Notes: generated from the sequence alone by a model not told the origin. Positions 12,916-25,226 are shown, counted from the stretch's first letter. The stretch: 64,000 bases of DNA from Lonicera japonica (GCA_021464415.1 CM038468.1:28508969-28572968), one strand, 5' to 3'. Numbers and translations: made by a program.

Positions 12916-14310
12916 TAAAATAAAATATCCAAACCGAGATACCGACGTTGAGACCGTGTGGGGCCCTTAACCCCGGCGAACCTTCGTGCGCCTTTTCGAT
13001 CCGACATTTACCATCAACTTGAAAAAAGCCAACATATTATCTGTGGGCCCCATTTACCTTTACTACGTTTACCAATGATTTTCACCGACATTCAAAGGTG
13101 GGGTAAATTTGATAGAAAATTATTATTATTATCAATCATGTCGACAGACGACAGATAATTATATACAGTGTTAATATTACGTTTAATTGATATTAATATA
13201 CTTCAAATTAAAAAAAAGTATTAATTTAAATTTTAAATATTTTTTTTACACTTTGTACTTTATATATATAAATTCTATCAATTTATTTTAACACTCTATT
13301 TTTGGTCATTTTCAAAACCTCTCGAATTATTCTCACTCCATGATCATTACTTTCTACTTATTATTACAAAATTTATTTTTAATTCTTACTTATTGCAACA
13401 AAAATCCATATTTACTTCTTACCATAAAATTCATTCTTTATTAATTTCTTCTTCTTATAACAGAGGACTTCCAATTTTAGCATCAAATAGGAGAGCAAAA
13501 ATGGAGTGAAGGTTTGTTATTATCTCTTGTCCAAAATGCTCTTATTAATTGCATACGATGTTTTGAAAAATGGCTAGAAATGGATTATTGAGATAAATTT
13601 ATATAATTCTTTTAACTAATACATGGTAAACACATTGATATATCAATTTTTTATTTTAGATTTTTATGTTTACATAGAATTACTCGTATTAATGAGGTAT
13701 ATATTTCAAAAATATACAGCTCATTATGATATTTATTACAAGTAATTAATTGATAAAATCAATAAGTGTAGTACTCTTTTTTTTTTTTGAATATAGCTAT
13801 GAACGTAACAAAAACATAATCAAGTGACACAATGTTTAATTACCAATCTAGAAATAAAAAGTCTCAACTTTTTAAATGGGACGAAATGAACGCATGGCGA
13901 GCTAATCTATGGGCAACTTGATTACACTTACAAGGCATAAAATTAAAGACTAGTTCCACCTACCACATGGAATTATCAACGTCCAGAAGCTCAAATCTGA
14001 ATCCATTAAGACAAGGCTCCTTAATTGAATAACACTACAACTTCAATTAGAAGCTTTAAAATAATTCATTTTGTTTTATTTGTGGAAATTACTTCTTTTT
14101 TTTTTTCTAACTAATATCAATAGCTGACCCATCACCAACGCTCCATCTTAACCTTTTAAATAGGTGGTCAAGGCCCCCCATATAAGATTACGCCAAGTGT
14201 AGAATACTAGAATGTACCTGAACCCACTTCAGCATGAATAATGTCAAAAGCATGGAAATACCAACCTTTAAGAACTAGCTAGAGCAAGTAATGAATTTGT
14301 TATGAATTTT
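12916..14310. other. Intergenic, no gene seen
   Basis: AT-rich DNA. The short open frame at 12,958-13,158 has no recognisable domain. No element ends were identified. Confidence 0.5.
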
Positions 14311-14311
14311 A

Positions 14312-14494
14312 CGAGGATCGAGAAAATATTCAATACAACCATATATGTTATAATACACTATTGAAACTGTTGGAGACTGTATGTGTATTTTTCTCTCTTT
14401 AATTATATGAGTCATTGACTTTTTGTATTTTCATTGAATGTGTTATAACATGTAGTGTTGTAACCATTGTATTGAATATTTTCTCGTAAGGATC
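14312..14494. mobile_element. Small foldback MITE
   Basis: The left arm cgagaaaatattcaatacaa (from 14,319), followed by accatatatgttataatacac, is matched by the inverted right arm ending gtattgaatattttctcg (to 14,486). The arms are about 50 bp and the loop about 60 bp, giving a near-complete hairpin. It has no coding capacity. Flanks gave no clear target duplication. Confidence 0.6.
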
Positions 14495-15534
14495 CTGCAT
14501 TCTAACTAATATGATACAATGTGACATGTAAGACAATAGTGGTCATATAAGATAATATAAGATGAACATATTGAATAATTTTAAAGGAATATATTTTCCT
14601 TGACTATTCTTAATGTATTACGGTAAGGATGAATTTCAACTGAATGTTATATTCAAAACATTGCATAATGGTCACAACAAATATTTCGGACTAAAGCATA
14701 TTAGTTTGCTTGTCCAAATCACAAGCCAAATAGTCCGTTACGCTAAATGCATATATCTCTTTAGAATTATTATTAAGTACAAATAGACATAGAATTGTTA
14801 ATAGGTTAGAATTTACTCACTATGTCTCAAAATTCAAAGCCACATTTTGACTATCTTACTTTTTAAGAAAACGCTAATTTTAACTTAGTACTGCAACAAA
14901 AGCACTCAATCATCAAAAAGAAAATAAAAAATTGCCACCAAAATTATGTTTTTATAACAAATTACACAGTGACAAAAGACTTTGTCACAGTGTGGTCTTA
15001 TTAAAAAATTGCCACAATGGTTTTGCTCACTAAAAGCTAGCCTCGGCCTCAGTAAAAGTGACTGAAGGTTTCTAGCTTGGATAAAAAATAAAACAAAATA
15101 GTCACCTTGTTTATATTTCATAACTTCTCCATATTAACCATCATAATTTAACTTTATGTCCACTTTGAGAAAACGGTCGAATTATTTTCGTTTTTAAAAT
15201 TAATTTTATGTTAGTTTTGAGAAAAGACTTATAAAAGTTGTAATTATCTTATCTTATCTTATGACATTTTTTAAAAGAAGTCATCCACTTTTATTTTTTG
15301 GTGGCGCCCCCATATTATCCTTAATTTCAATTTATAATTTTATGTTAACCTTAACAAAATGGCCATGGAAGAAAATTCATATCTTGAGAGAGAGAGGAAA
15401 CAAGGGTGATCAGTCAGGAGACTCAGGACTAAAAGAGACCGGATCCCTGCTGCTAAACTCTGAAGTAATTCTTGCAGTAGCTCTTGTTGGCTGCCGGAAG
15501 AATTCAACACACTTTTCTATTGTAGGCTCGCAGG
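14495..15534. other. Intergenic, no gene seen
   Basis: At about 14,890-15,110 there are repeated short inverted words (gtgacaaaagactttgtcac, attgccacaatggt), resembling transposon subterminal repeats without a defined end. The 107-residue frame at 15,261-15,584 runs into the next repeat and shows no domain. Confidence 0.4.
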
Positions 15535-16065
15535 TAGGGGTGTGTAGAAAAATCGTAAAATTGGTCCGAATTGAACAGAGTTAGCTGATTTTGTAAGATG
15601 TTCACAATTCAGTTGAAAAATATGAAAATTGAAGGAGTAGGTTCGGTTGTTGGTTGCCTAAGTTCCAGAACTAGTAAAAATTGAACTAAACCGAGTATGC
15701 ACATGTCATTTTCCTATTGGTTAAATGTATAAGTTTATTTCCTTTAAAAAATATGTTACGTAAAAAATGACTTAAGCCAATTGATATTTTTTTTTTCAAG
15801 AATGTCTTAAGCGATGGCCCACCAATATTAAATATTATTTATAAAATTAATTTTTAAGCCATAATTCAACAATACAAAACAGGCTCAAGTTCAAGTTTAA
15901 AATTGATAAAAATCGATTAACCGAACCGACAATAACCAAACCGAACTCGGCCAGTTTTAGGTGGTCAACCGTTCAACTTGATTACCCGTTATTATAAAAC
16001 TGCTCAATTGGTTCAGTTGATAGCTAAATCGCACAATTCAATTAACTAAACTGTGCACACATGTA
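15535..16065. mobile_element. hAT-like MITE, copy 2 (inverted)
   Basis: Starts taggggtgtgtagaaaa and ends ctgtgcacacatgta, inverted repeats of each other. The interior is the reverse complement of the 4,758-5,249 element with substitutions (atttcctttaaaaaatatg, taagcgatggcccac, ggctcaagttcaag, aaccgaaccgac). Non-coding. Confidence 0.6.
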
Positions 16066-17799
16066 ATGTAATTGTAGGAATCCCACAAAAATCACCCGTT
16101 ATCGTGAAACTGACAAATCGTTTTAATGGCAATGATTCACGTTTAAGGTGGCGGTATAAAGCTAGTGTTGCACTTGAGTGTGTTATGTTGTTTTGATTAC
16201 TAGAAAAGGTGATTGTTTATAACTTTTTTGGGGAATGTAAATTTGGTTTTTATGATCCGTGAAGACATTTTTTATATCACAAAAAATAGTTAAAAATAAT
16301 ATTTTGCAACTATGTATAAAGTAGTGAAAACGTCAAAGTCTAGTAAAGTATATCTTTAAATTAATCTTTTACGTTCAATTTTGTATCTTAAATATTTGTT
16401 GATAATATTGGAAAATTTATTTTTATTGTGTTTTTGGGTTACATTTGATTACAAAGCTAATTTATTTAAAAAAAAGATAATTACTTTTTTAATAAATTGA
16501 AAAATAAAATGAATGAAATAGTGATATATTTATAACTCTTTTGGTTTTCTGAGCAGTATGAATTTTGTATGATAGGCTAAATTTTTTTCTATAAAATTAA
16601 CAGAAAAATGTAGAATATTTTGTCAATTTGTTTTTTTTACATACTTTCAAGACAAATATTGTTATCTAGCGCGTGGTATTATTATCAAACAGTCTTTATT
16701 TCATTTACAAATAAGTTTTGACTCTGCCGCTGTAAAATCAAGAGGAGAATTGAACCTAGTACTCAACCCTACGATATACAACTCGCAAAAATATGATTTT
16801 TGAAAATGGAGCAAAAGATCTTGTGTGTTAATGTTTCTCGTAAAAAAAATGAGAAATAATATTTTTCTGAAATAATGGCTTGTTTTTGAATATTTTTATG
16901 AAATAAGAGCTTGTTTATCAATTGCGTTTTAAAACAAGGGTTTTGACAAAAAATGTGTTTTGCCAAAAATTTAATGCAAATTTATATTGAAACATATGTT
17001 TATATTTTTTAACTAGTATATGTTCATGTGTCAAACATGTAACTCTATATCAACGTCAAATAAACCACAATATATAATAATATATTAAAAAATAATGAGT
17101 ACAAACTTAACTTTATTCAAGTCAAAAAAATTATCGTGCGTGTTTTATCAATCAAGGTTAAATTTATAACTTGCTGAAATAATTTTAAAATATTGTCAAT
17201 TAAACACTTAGACATAATAATCTACTAAAAAACATGCAATGCAAATTTAATTGTTCATGATAACATAAAATATTACAATTCAAAAATCTATTGCAAAATT
17301 AATATTGCACTCTTCTTGAAATTTAGTCAAAATAAGCTTTTAATTTATAAAAATATTATTCTCTAATCTTTTACCCAAATTTTTTTTTTAAAAACCCCAT
17401 TTTCTAAAATCTTGATTTTTTTATTTTTATTTTGTTTTGAAAAAAAGTTATACAACTTGCAAAAGTAGTATTAATGAATCATACTGTCATGGCAAAAAGG
17501 ACAACAAAGCTGAACACTACTTTATTTTAGAACCCTTAAATTTAGAAATCAGTATTGGAAAATGTGAAACATAGAGGAGATTTGAACAGACAAGTTGCCA
17601 TGAAGCTTCCATTTATAGAATTTAATTAAGTAACAAAATAAAACAAAACAAACAAACAAAAAAAAAAGTTCCTTTTCTTTTAATTTAATCTGACCAAATT
17701 GGATCTATAATAAATACCGATGCCTCCACACCGTAGTAAACAGAGAGAAAAGGGAAAAATAAAATAAAATATTCTCCCTCTCTTAAATAGTTAAATTAA
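16066..17799. other. Intergenic, no gene seen
   Basis: AT-rich DNA with long A and T runs. Short open frames carry no recognisable domains. I see no transposon ends. Confidence 0.5.
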
Positions 17800-18136
17800 G
17801 GGTGGTGATGTTGGCACTCCAAAAACACTTGGTAATACTCTCACTTTAATTCGGTCATTCACAACCGAGTAAAATGTCTATTATTCGGTTGTTGAGAACC
17901 AAATATAAGTCTATATACTCGGTTCTTGACAATCGAATAAGGCATTTTCAAGTTTTTTTCAAATTTTATACTCGGTTCTTAACGACCGAGTAAGGCATTT
18001 TCAAGTTTTTTCAAATTTTTGCAAGTTTATATTCGGTCATTCACAACCGAATAACGTATACGTTATTCGGTTGCGAATGACCGAATTAAAGTGGGAGTGT
18101 TTTCAAGAGATTTTGGGGGTGCCAACATCACCACCC
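17800..18136. mobile_element. Harbinger-type MITE with an array of mini-hairpins
   Basis: Terminal inverted repeats gggtggtgatgttggcactc and gggtgccaacatcaccaccc, flanked on both sides by TAA (17,797-17,799 and 18,137-18,139). The 337-bp interior is a series of six short inverted repeats of the form TCGGt-n-aCCGA (for example tcggtcattcacaaccga), each about 18-20 bp and separated by AT-rich spacers. The outermost pair are also complementary to one another, so the whole element can fold. Non-coding. Confidence 0.75.
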
Positions 18137-18711
18137 TAAATTAATAGTTTGCCCTTAAATTTTATGTATTTTTGAAGAATAGATTTAATTGATTAAAAAA
18201 AAATAGTTTTGAATATAAAATTTGGTGTATTAATTACATCTTAAAAAAAGTAGGATTATTAACTTCACATATTCCAAAACAAAAGTACTAGTATTAATTT
18301 TAAATGATGAGAGGAGAGACTTCCTCTCTCTAAAATGGAAAATCCCACTTTCACTTTAATTATTATTAAAAGAAATCTCTCAATTTTATTATTAGTTTTT
18401 TTTAAGAGAAATCTATAGAATAAACGGGCCTAGAATAAAAAATTGAAAATTTTAATTCCAGTGGCTTGCATGAAAAAAGTAAGAAGATGAAAATATAACA
18501 ACTCAGAAGGAAGCAAATAAATAAAAAATGGGAAAAATGTGTATTTATATTTCATTATTTTAAAAAAAAATTAAATAGTCGATTATTTTGTCGAGATTCG
18601 AATTTTGTATGTGTATTAATGTTGGACATAGAACAAAAAACAGTCATATTACATTTTACTTGGTATATAGCAAAAACCACTAAAAGTGGTCCATTAGTCG
18701 TGGCACTATGT
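18137..18711. other. Intergenic, no gene seen
   Basis: AT-rich sequence, no gene or element recognised. Confidence 0.5.
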
Positions 18712-18965
18712 TCAGTCTTGCATTCGACTAAGAGTTTTTTAGATTGACTTCCACCAACTGCATAAAGCTCTGGTGGCTAGCTGTCAACTTTACACCAAGT
18801 GAAGATTAGTCAATGTGTGCAAAAGATAACCTGAATAGTTTAGTCTTGCGTTCACTTGAGAGCTTATTAGATTGACTCCCAACAGCCGCAAAAAGCTTTA
18901 ATGGGTAATAGTGTACTTTATTATAAATAAAAACTAGTCGAAATGTGCAAAAGATACTCCTAACA
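18712..18965 (+). repeat. Tandem pair of SINE-like 3' units
   Basis: Two diverged copies of about 129 bp (18,712-18,840 and 18,841-18,965) share cagtcttgc/tagtcttgc, ttagattgact, aaaagctt, and attagtcaatgtg/actagtcgaaatgtg followed by gcaaaagata. The attagtcaatgtgcaaaag block also occurs in the SINE-like element at 3.04 kb, suggesting a shared SINE origin. No tail or target duplication is clear. Confidence 0.45.
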
Positions 18966-20352
18966 TCCCATGACAAGTATTATAAAAAAAAGGTATTCAG
19001 CAGAACCAGTTTATATATATTTTACTGTCTGAAACTTAACCTTAAATATTCTGTCGGTGTACACTAACTTAAGACCTTATTTGACCAATAGAGAAGCAGA
19101 AAGAAGAGGATACACCAATTACCAATCAGATTCAGACCCACGTGAATTTCGCTATCTTCTTCTACTTTCAGGCCTAAATAGACTTACCTGGTTGGCACCT
19201 TGTGCAATTTGCAATCTTATTAATCAATACTTTCCACATTTTGTTCCGTTATTAATGGGGCCTATTTTTTTTATTTAACCATCTTGTCTAATGTAAGTTA
19301 AAAACGACGTGGTTTAAACGCCTAAAACTTATAAAATGCAGTAAAAAAATAGTGTAACTGTTAAAAAAGTAATATATATATATATATAAATTTATTTTAT
19401 ATTTATGATCGAGTCATTGAAAGTATTTGAGGTGTGTATAATTCATGGATTTTAATTCTTTTAAATATGAAGTACCATAAATCATATTTGATCTTATGAA
19501 TCAAAACAAACGAATTGCATCTTTGGTCTTTTTATTTCTTGTGATAATATACTTGTCAAGTTATATATTTGATGAGGTGCATTATCATCTTATACGAACA
19601 CTATTCAAACAAGTAAATAGAAACATTATTCGCTTCAAATTTTGAAGCTTTCAGGGAAAAACAATAAGATAAATCTTGAAATTTGGACGTCCTAGTTTTG
19701 ATAATTTATCTTTTGAAGTTGTTCTTTGATTGCAATCCAAACTTTGAACCAAATAAAAAACGTGACGTGATATTCAACATGATCTACTATGTCAGCTTTT
19801 TCTTTTTTCAATTTTTTTTACAAAATTTTCTTTTAATACAAAATATAGATTCAAAAAAATAATAATATTAAAATCTACTCATTGAGATGAATATAATTAA
19901 TATACTATATTTATTTTAATTATTACAAAGAGAAATATAATTAAAAAATATATTTTAATGTTAACGTTTTATTCATGATTCAGGGAAATGGTGCAATCAT
20001 AACTTTTTTGAAAAGATAAATTCGTACTAAAACTTTATAAATTTTAACTTTATAACTAATATTAATATTTGTTTAATTAAAATTAATAATAAATTAAATG
20101 AATACTCTATTTTTTTAGATTGATACTTTGATGTATTTATTAGGACTTCCTTGATTGGTACCTTGTGCAATTTGCAACAATATTTTCCACATTATATTCT
20201 GTTATGGTTGGGACCCATTTTTTAATTCAACCATCTTGTCCGATGCAAGTTGAAACATCTTTTTCTAAAGTAAACGCGTAAAATTTATGAGATGCATTCT
20301 ATAACTAGTATAAAAGTACAAATTGAAAAAAAAAATAGTTTTACAATATTTA
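18966..20352. other. Intergenic, no gene seen
   Basis: AT-rich. Two related blocks, near 19,190-19,310 and 20,150-20,290, share tggcaccttgtgcaatttgc/ttggtaccttgtgcaatttg and aaccatcttgtc, a diverged duplication. The 73-residue open frame at 19,057 overlaps the first block and is not supported as a gene. Confidence 0.5.
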
Positions 20353-21764
20353 GGGTGGTGCTATTTCCACCCCACAAACTACTTGCTTCCACTCTCACCA
20401 AAAAAAAAGTTCTAAACTCCTATTTCCACCCCACTCAATTAATCATTTTCAACCAACTAATTACTCATTAACATTAATTACTATTCATCATCATCTTCTT
20501 CTTCTTCCTCTTCATCTTCCTCTTCCTCTTCCTCTTCCTCTTCTTCTTCTTCTTCTTCTTCTTCTTCTTCTTCTTCTCTATTTTTTTTACTCAATGGTTA
20601 ATAATTAACAAAAATTTAGATCTAATTAACACATTCTATCTCAGTCAATTCATTTCAAAAGCCAACAAAAATTCAAAAGTAACTCACAAAAACACACAAA
20701 ATCTCCATTAATGTCACACAAAAAAAAACCTTAAGTTGTAGAGAATGGTAGAGAATAGCAAATCAAGGATTATCAAAGTAGAAAAACCTAATGAAAGAAA
20801 GATATGTTTGTTTTTATTATGTTTAATGTTTATTTTCTTTAGTTAATATCAAAAAAAAATTTGTACCAACAAAACGAATTAGAGCATTAGAACAGGTTAC
20901 CTCGATTACGGGAAACCGAAATTTAAGCACTTATTCGGTTTTCGGTGACCGAATGTGTAATTTGATTATATTTCAGACAACTTCGATCTTAGGAGACCGA
21001 GCAATTTGATGAATTTCGGTCCTATGAAACCAAAATTATTCAAAATACTCGGTTGTTAGAGACCGATGTAAGGTCCCGAGAGCTAAAAATATAGTCCAGA
21101 ATACTTCGGTTGTGAGGAATCGAGGAAGTGGATGAACCTCGGTCATAGAGAACCGGAATTGTTCTCAATACTCGATTTTTAGAGGGCGATGTAAGGTCCT
21201 GAGAGCTAAAATATGATACAAGGAGGCCACGGTTGTAAGGGACTAATGAGTAGATGGATGTAAAAATTTAAAAACCATTGTTGAGAAGAAGAAGAAGAAG
21301 AAGAAGAAGAGAAGGAAGAAGAAGAAGAAGAGAAGGAAGAAGAATTAATGATTTATTATAATTAGTTTGTGTTGCATTACGGGTTAAATGAATGTAAAAT
21401 TTTAGAAACCATTGTTGAGAAGAAGAAGAAGAAGAAGAAGAAGAAGAAGAAGAAGAAGAAGAAGAATTAATGATTAATTATAATTAGTTTGTGTTGCATT
21501 AAGGGTTAAATGAATGTAAAATTTTAGAAACCATTGTTGAGAAGAATAAGAGGAAGAAGAAGAAGAAGAAGGAGGAGGAGGAGGAGGATTAATGATTAAT
21601 GGTTAAATATAATTAATCATTAATCTATGTATATTAAAATGGGAGTGGTAAAGGAAGTAGTGGGAGTGTTAATGAGTAAAAGAGAGTTGGTGGGAGTGAT
21701 AGTGAGAGTGGAGTGAGAGTGGGAGTGAAAGCAAGTAGTTTGTGGGGTGGAAATAGCACCACCC
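20353..21764. mobile_element. Foldback DNA element rich in CTT/GAA tracts
   Basis: Terminal inverted repeats of over 40 bp begin gggtggtgctatttccaccc; the right arm ends in its exact complement at 21,764. The ends resemble those of the 17.8-kb MITE (gggtggtg...caccc). The left arm carries a CTT-rich tract (20,485-20,578) and the right arm three GAA tracts (about 21,283-21,343, 21,418-21,467, 21,540-21,588) that can pair with it. The right part has tandem units of 121-135 bp, each starting aaaccattgttgagaagaag. The middle (20,920-21,250) holds at least seven imperfect TCGG-n-CCGA mini-hairpins. No coding region. Flanks caatattta and cataattta match at 7 of 9 bases. Confidence 0.7.
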
Positions 21765-22081
21765 ATAATTTAGGGAAATTCTAGTTAGACCACTAAAATA
21801 ATTTAAAAGCACCCAAAGTAAAAAAAGTACAAAAAGAAATTAATTCACACCACACTTTTCTTGTAGTAAAATTTAGATAAAATTAAGAAAGGTGTGTGGT
21901 GTTTTAAGTAAAAATATAATACTTAAATTGTGGTAAAATTAAGGTAAAATTAAGGAAGGTTTGTGGTATTTTAAGTAAAAAATATAATACTCAAACATTA
22001 CCACCACACTTTCTTCGCACGGAACCACCAGATTTACCATGTACAGGCTTGCTCATTCATGATTATTGGTTATTTATCCTC

Positions 22082-22112
<31 letters not shown>

Positions 22113-22514
22113 TATACATGGATAATGAAGTTATTTATTTTGTTCAAAAAAGGGAAGAAGAAGAAGATGAAAAACTTGAAGATAATCTAAAGCATTCAAA
22201 TATCTACATTGATAATGAAGCATTGTGCATTGGAGTATGTATATATATATTCATCTTTTCCTTCTTTCAAAGCTTATAAAAATGAGTTCTATTTTATAAA
22301 ACGGAACATCGTTTTCGGTCACACAGAGCCGATAAAAGAAAACTTATTCGGCAACACGTTACCGAGAATAAAATAATAAGTCGATATTAAACTACCGACT
22401 AATATGCAACATACTCGGTGTTTTCTTGATGATTTAAATTTACATTCTCGGCCATGTGTTGTCGAGTATTTCTTTATAGTTTAAATTTTTTAAAATATTA
22501 TATTATATATTGCA

Positions 22515-23260
22515 GGGTTTATCTTTTGTCTTAAAATCATTGAATAATATCCAACAAACTAATACCGATGCTCTAGTTCTGATAGAAGTTGATCATGTTT
22601 CGACAAAGTAAGTATATTTCCCCTACCATTTTATATTTTACTATAAGTTTTAGATAAGATACTAAATGCTTTATATCATTATTATAGGTATTTGAGTCAC
22701 CGACATCTTTTGGGCTCATCCAGATTCAATAGTACTTGCAAGGTATTTTCCCTCAGTGGTAATGGTTGATTGTACTTACAAAACCAATCGATACCAATTA
22801 CCTCTCCTTCAGATTGTTGGTAATACATCTTCGTCGAAGACCTTCTGCATTGCATTAGCATTACTATATAAAGAGCGAGAAAACAACTATGAATGGACAT
22901 ATGCACATTTGAAGAATTTGTTTGACCCTAACGCTCTCCTTAGCATTTTCTTTAGCAATAAGGAACAAGCTTCCATGAATGCAATCGAGAAAGTTTTTTC
23001 AGATGCACGTTTATTGCTATGCATTTTTCACATATCGAAGAAAGTTGAATAACATTGTAAACAAATTTGCAATACAAAAGAAGAGTGGATGAATTTTATC
23101 CAAGGGTGGCACGCTGTAATGGTCTCTAGGCATGTTGCAATTCTTAACTTTCATGATATCTTATGAAGTGTTGAGCAAGTAGGCGAAGTTATTTTTTGAC
23201 ACTGTATAGTATATGAGACCAGCGTATTCATCAGTGAAGTAAATTCTGATTTTTTGTTTT
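22515..23260 (+). pseudogene. MULE transposase fragment, inactivated
   Basis: The frame from about 22,698 to 23,052 encodes IFWAHPDSIVLA, then VDCTYKTNRYQLPLL and LLCIFHISKKVE, the typical core of the MULE transposase domain. The Asp of DCTYKTN fits the first catalytic acidic residue. At the position where the family usually has a second Asp (T-D-R-E-x-A) this copy reads SNKEQASMNAI, so that Asp is Asn. A TAA follows KVE; the next reading (TKEEWMNF) continues the family sequence. An upstream piece (22,515-22,608) is separated by a gtaagt...attatag segment that could be an intron. N- and C-terminal parts are missing. Confidence 0.75.
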
Positions 23261-24098
23261 TTTGTGTATGTAAACATATTTTTCATGCCATATGATTTTT
23301 TTTATACTGTATAGTTAACCATGACTTTTAATGAAAATGAAGATTATAATTAACCAATTTATCTTAGTGTCTCGTATGTTAGTTAACACTGTATACATAT
23401 GAGTTATTTTATGGGTTCATTGTTAGAAATTATGTATGAAATTAAAGCACATATATTCCTTTGAAAATATACCCAATGCTATAAATTTACAATGATCGAC
23501 AATTTATAACCGGATATAAGAAACACATTCGGCATATAATTGCCGAAATTATCTTATGTTTTCGGTGATGAATTGCCAACTAATTATATATAATTCGGTT
23601 AGTTTTATCTTGCCGAGCAGAGTACTTTGGCAAAAAAAATGGTCGGCTGTACATTGCCAAATTCTAGGAATCATCAACCAAGTGTCAATATCAATATGTT
23701 TTTTCGGTAACACTGTGCCGATGTTGAGGACAAAATTCGGCAAGAGTTAACTGCATTTTCATAATTTTCAAAAATCTTGTCACAAATTACAAAGTTACAA
23801 AACAAATCAACATTCCAAACAAAACCAATAGACTAAGTCAAGTTAATATATTACCATAAAATTGGTGTAGAATCTCGTCCATTAACAAAAAAAAAAAAAA
23901 AAACTAATAATATACCATAATCTAAGTGCTTGTACTTAGTACAAAAAAATGATTCTACCAAGTACAAAAACCAATTACACCATAATCTAAGCACTGGAAA
24001 AACCAAAAAAATATTCATATTGTTTTTACCATAATCTAAGCGCTTGTACCTACTAAAAAAATGATTTTACCAAGTCAAATAACCAATTACACCATAAT

Positions 24099-24374
24099 CT
24101 AAGTGCTAGATACCTTGACCCCTTCAACAACTGCCATAAAATCCTCTTTTTGCACAGCAAGGTTGTTCATTTGATGATAAACCTCTTTCATATCTTCTAG
24201 AACACTTTTCTCCTTGTCCACCCAATCAAAAAAGTCATAGCCTTGATTACCATATTTTTTGCACCCAAAGAATCTTCTCCCAGGGTTCTTTGATGTCCAC
24301 GAAACTCTAATTGAAGCTACATCTCCACAATAACAAATGACAAATGAACAAGATAAATTGGAGTTGGCAGACAT
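24099..24374 (-). CDS. GRF-type zinc-finger ORF carried in the MULE
   Basis: A 91-residue open frame. Residues of about 14-52 follow the GRF zinc-finger pattern: CYCG, then SWTSKNPGRRFFGC, then FFDWVD. GRF fingers bind single-stranded nucleic acid or occur in small plant proteins often linked with transposons. The last zinc ligand is lost: the usual GCxFFxW reads GYDFFDW here. A short helix-prone tail with heptad-like leucine and valine residues follows. It lies opposite in strand to the transposase, inside the MULE ends, so it is either an accessory gene or captured host sequence. Probably non-functional because of the missing Cys. Confidence 0.55.
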   Translation of the reverse strand: MSANSNLSCSFVICYCGDVASIRVSWTSKNPGRRFFGCKKYGNQGYDFFDWVDKEKSVLEDMKEVYHQMNNLAVQKEDFMAVVEGVKVSST

Positions 24375-24669
24375 TTATGTGCAAATGAACAAGATGATAG
24401 AGTCACATTTATTCTATGTAAATCAATATCGTAAATGTATTGCTTAAGAACATTACATTTTCGATTTCAAAAATGGTTTGAAAACTTCGAATCTGTTAAT
24501 TAAAACTCACAACCTTCAATGATTTATGAAATGATTTACGAAATTAAAATCTTAACTTTTGCAATCTCAGTGGGGAGCTTTGAATTGGTTGACATTCAGC
24601 TTCGATTTTGTGATTATCCGCCTTCAATCTCAATTCAAAGCTTTAATTCACCTTCAATCTCAGACTATA

Positions 24670-24704
<35 letters not shown>

Positions 24705-25226
24705 GTTTACAGGTTCCTTCATCCTAACAAGACTACTTGAGATCGATCTGAGTATATATTCTAACTAGAAAAGCCACAAAGTTAACATAAACATGAAATA
24801 AAACTGATATGGAGCTTTAGAATCTCAGTACAAGTATAAGATTAATGGAGGATGGGAGAAAGCATACCCGGAGGAACGACCGGCGGTGGAGCGACGACCA
24901 GCGGAGAACGACCGGCAGCGGAACGACGACCGGCGGTGGAGCGACATATTTTTAGGGCTTATGAATGGAAGAAGTAGCGATTGAGCGTGAATGGGAAAGA
25001 GAGATCGTGAAAGTGAGAGAGTGAGAGAGAGAGAAATAAGGGAACCTTTAAAAAAATTAAAGTGGTGTTTTAAGAAATTTTCTATACTTTTTATGGTAAA
25101 ATTTAGTATGTACTTTGTGGTGTATGTAGTGGTGTTTTAAGAACTTTTTCTTACTTTTGTGGTATTTTTCAACTCGCGGTAGTTTTCAAAAAATTTAGTT
25201 GTGTAAGTAGAATTTCCCATAATTTA

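Larger units (their letters stand above)
21773..25217 (+). mobile_element. Mutator-like element (MULE)
   Basis: A 3.4-kb element with inverted ends gggaaattctagttagac and (right, inverted) ggaaattctacttacac, flanked by the perfect 9-bp duplication CATAATTTA (21,764-21,772 and 25,218-25,226), as expected for MULEs. It sits on the very edge of the preceding foldback element: the first base of the duplicated target is that element's last C. Contents in order: AT-rich left arm with ggtgtggt words, TCGG-n-CCGA hairpin array, transposase pseudogene, second hairpin array, GRF zinc-finger ORF on the opposite strand, GC-rich cgaccggcggtggagcgac repeats (24,880-24,945), right arm. Confidence 0.8.

Noticed and set aside
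14030..14060. cactacaacttcaatt as left partner of the CACTA end at 40.7 kb
   Set aside because: Only the first eight bases match, subterminal repeats are absent and the distance of 26 kb contains unrelated nested elements.
20485..20578. Poly-Ser or poly-Glu coding tract
   Set aside because: It is a CTT microsatellite in a foldback element, with stops nearby and no flanking coding sequence.
22049..22279. 76-residue frame with acidic stretch in the MULE left part
   Set aside because: Built on a TA/CA microsatellite; it does not join the transposase frame.
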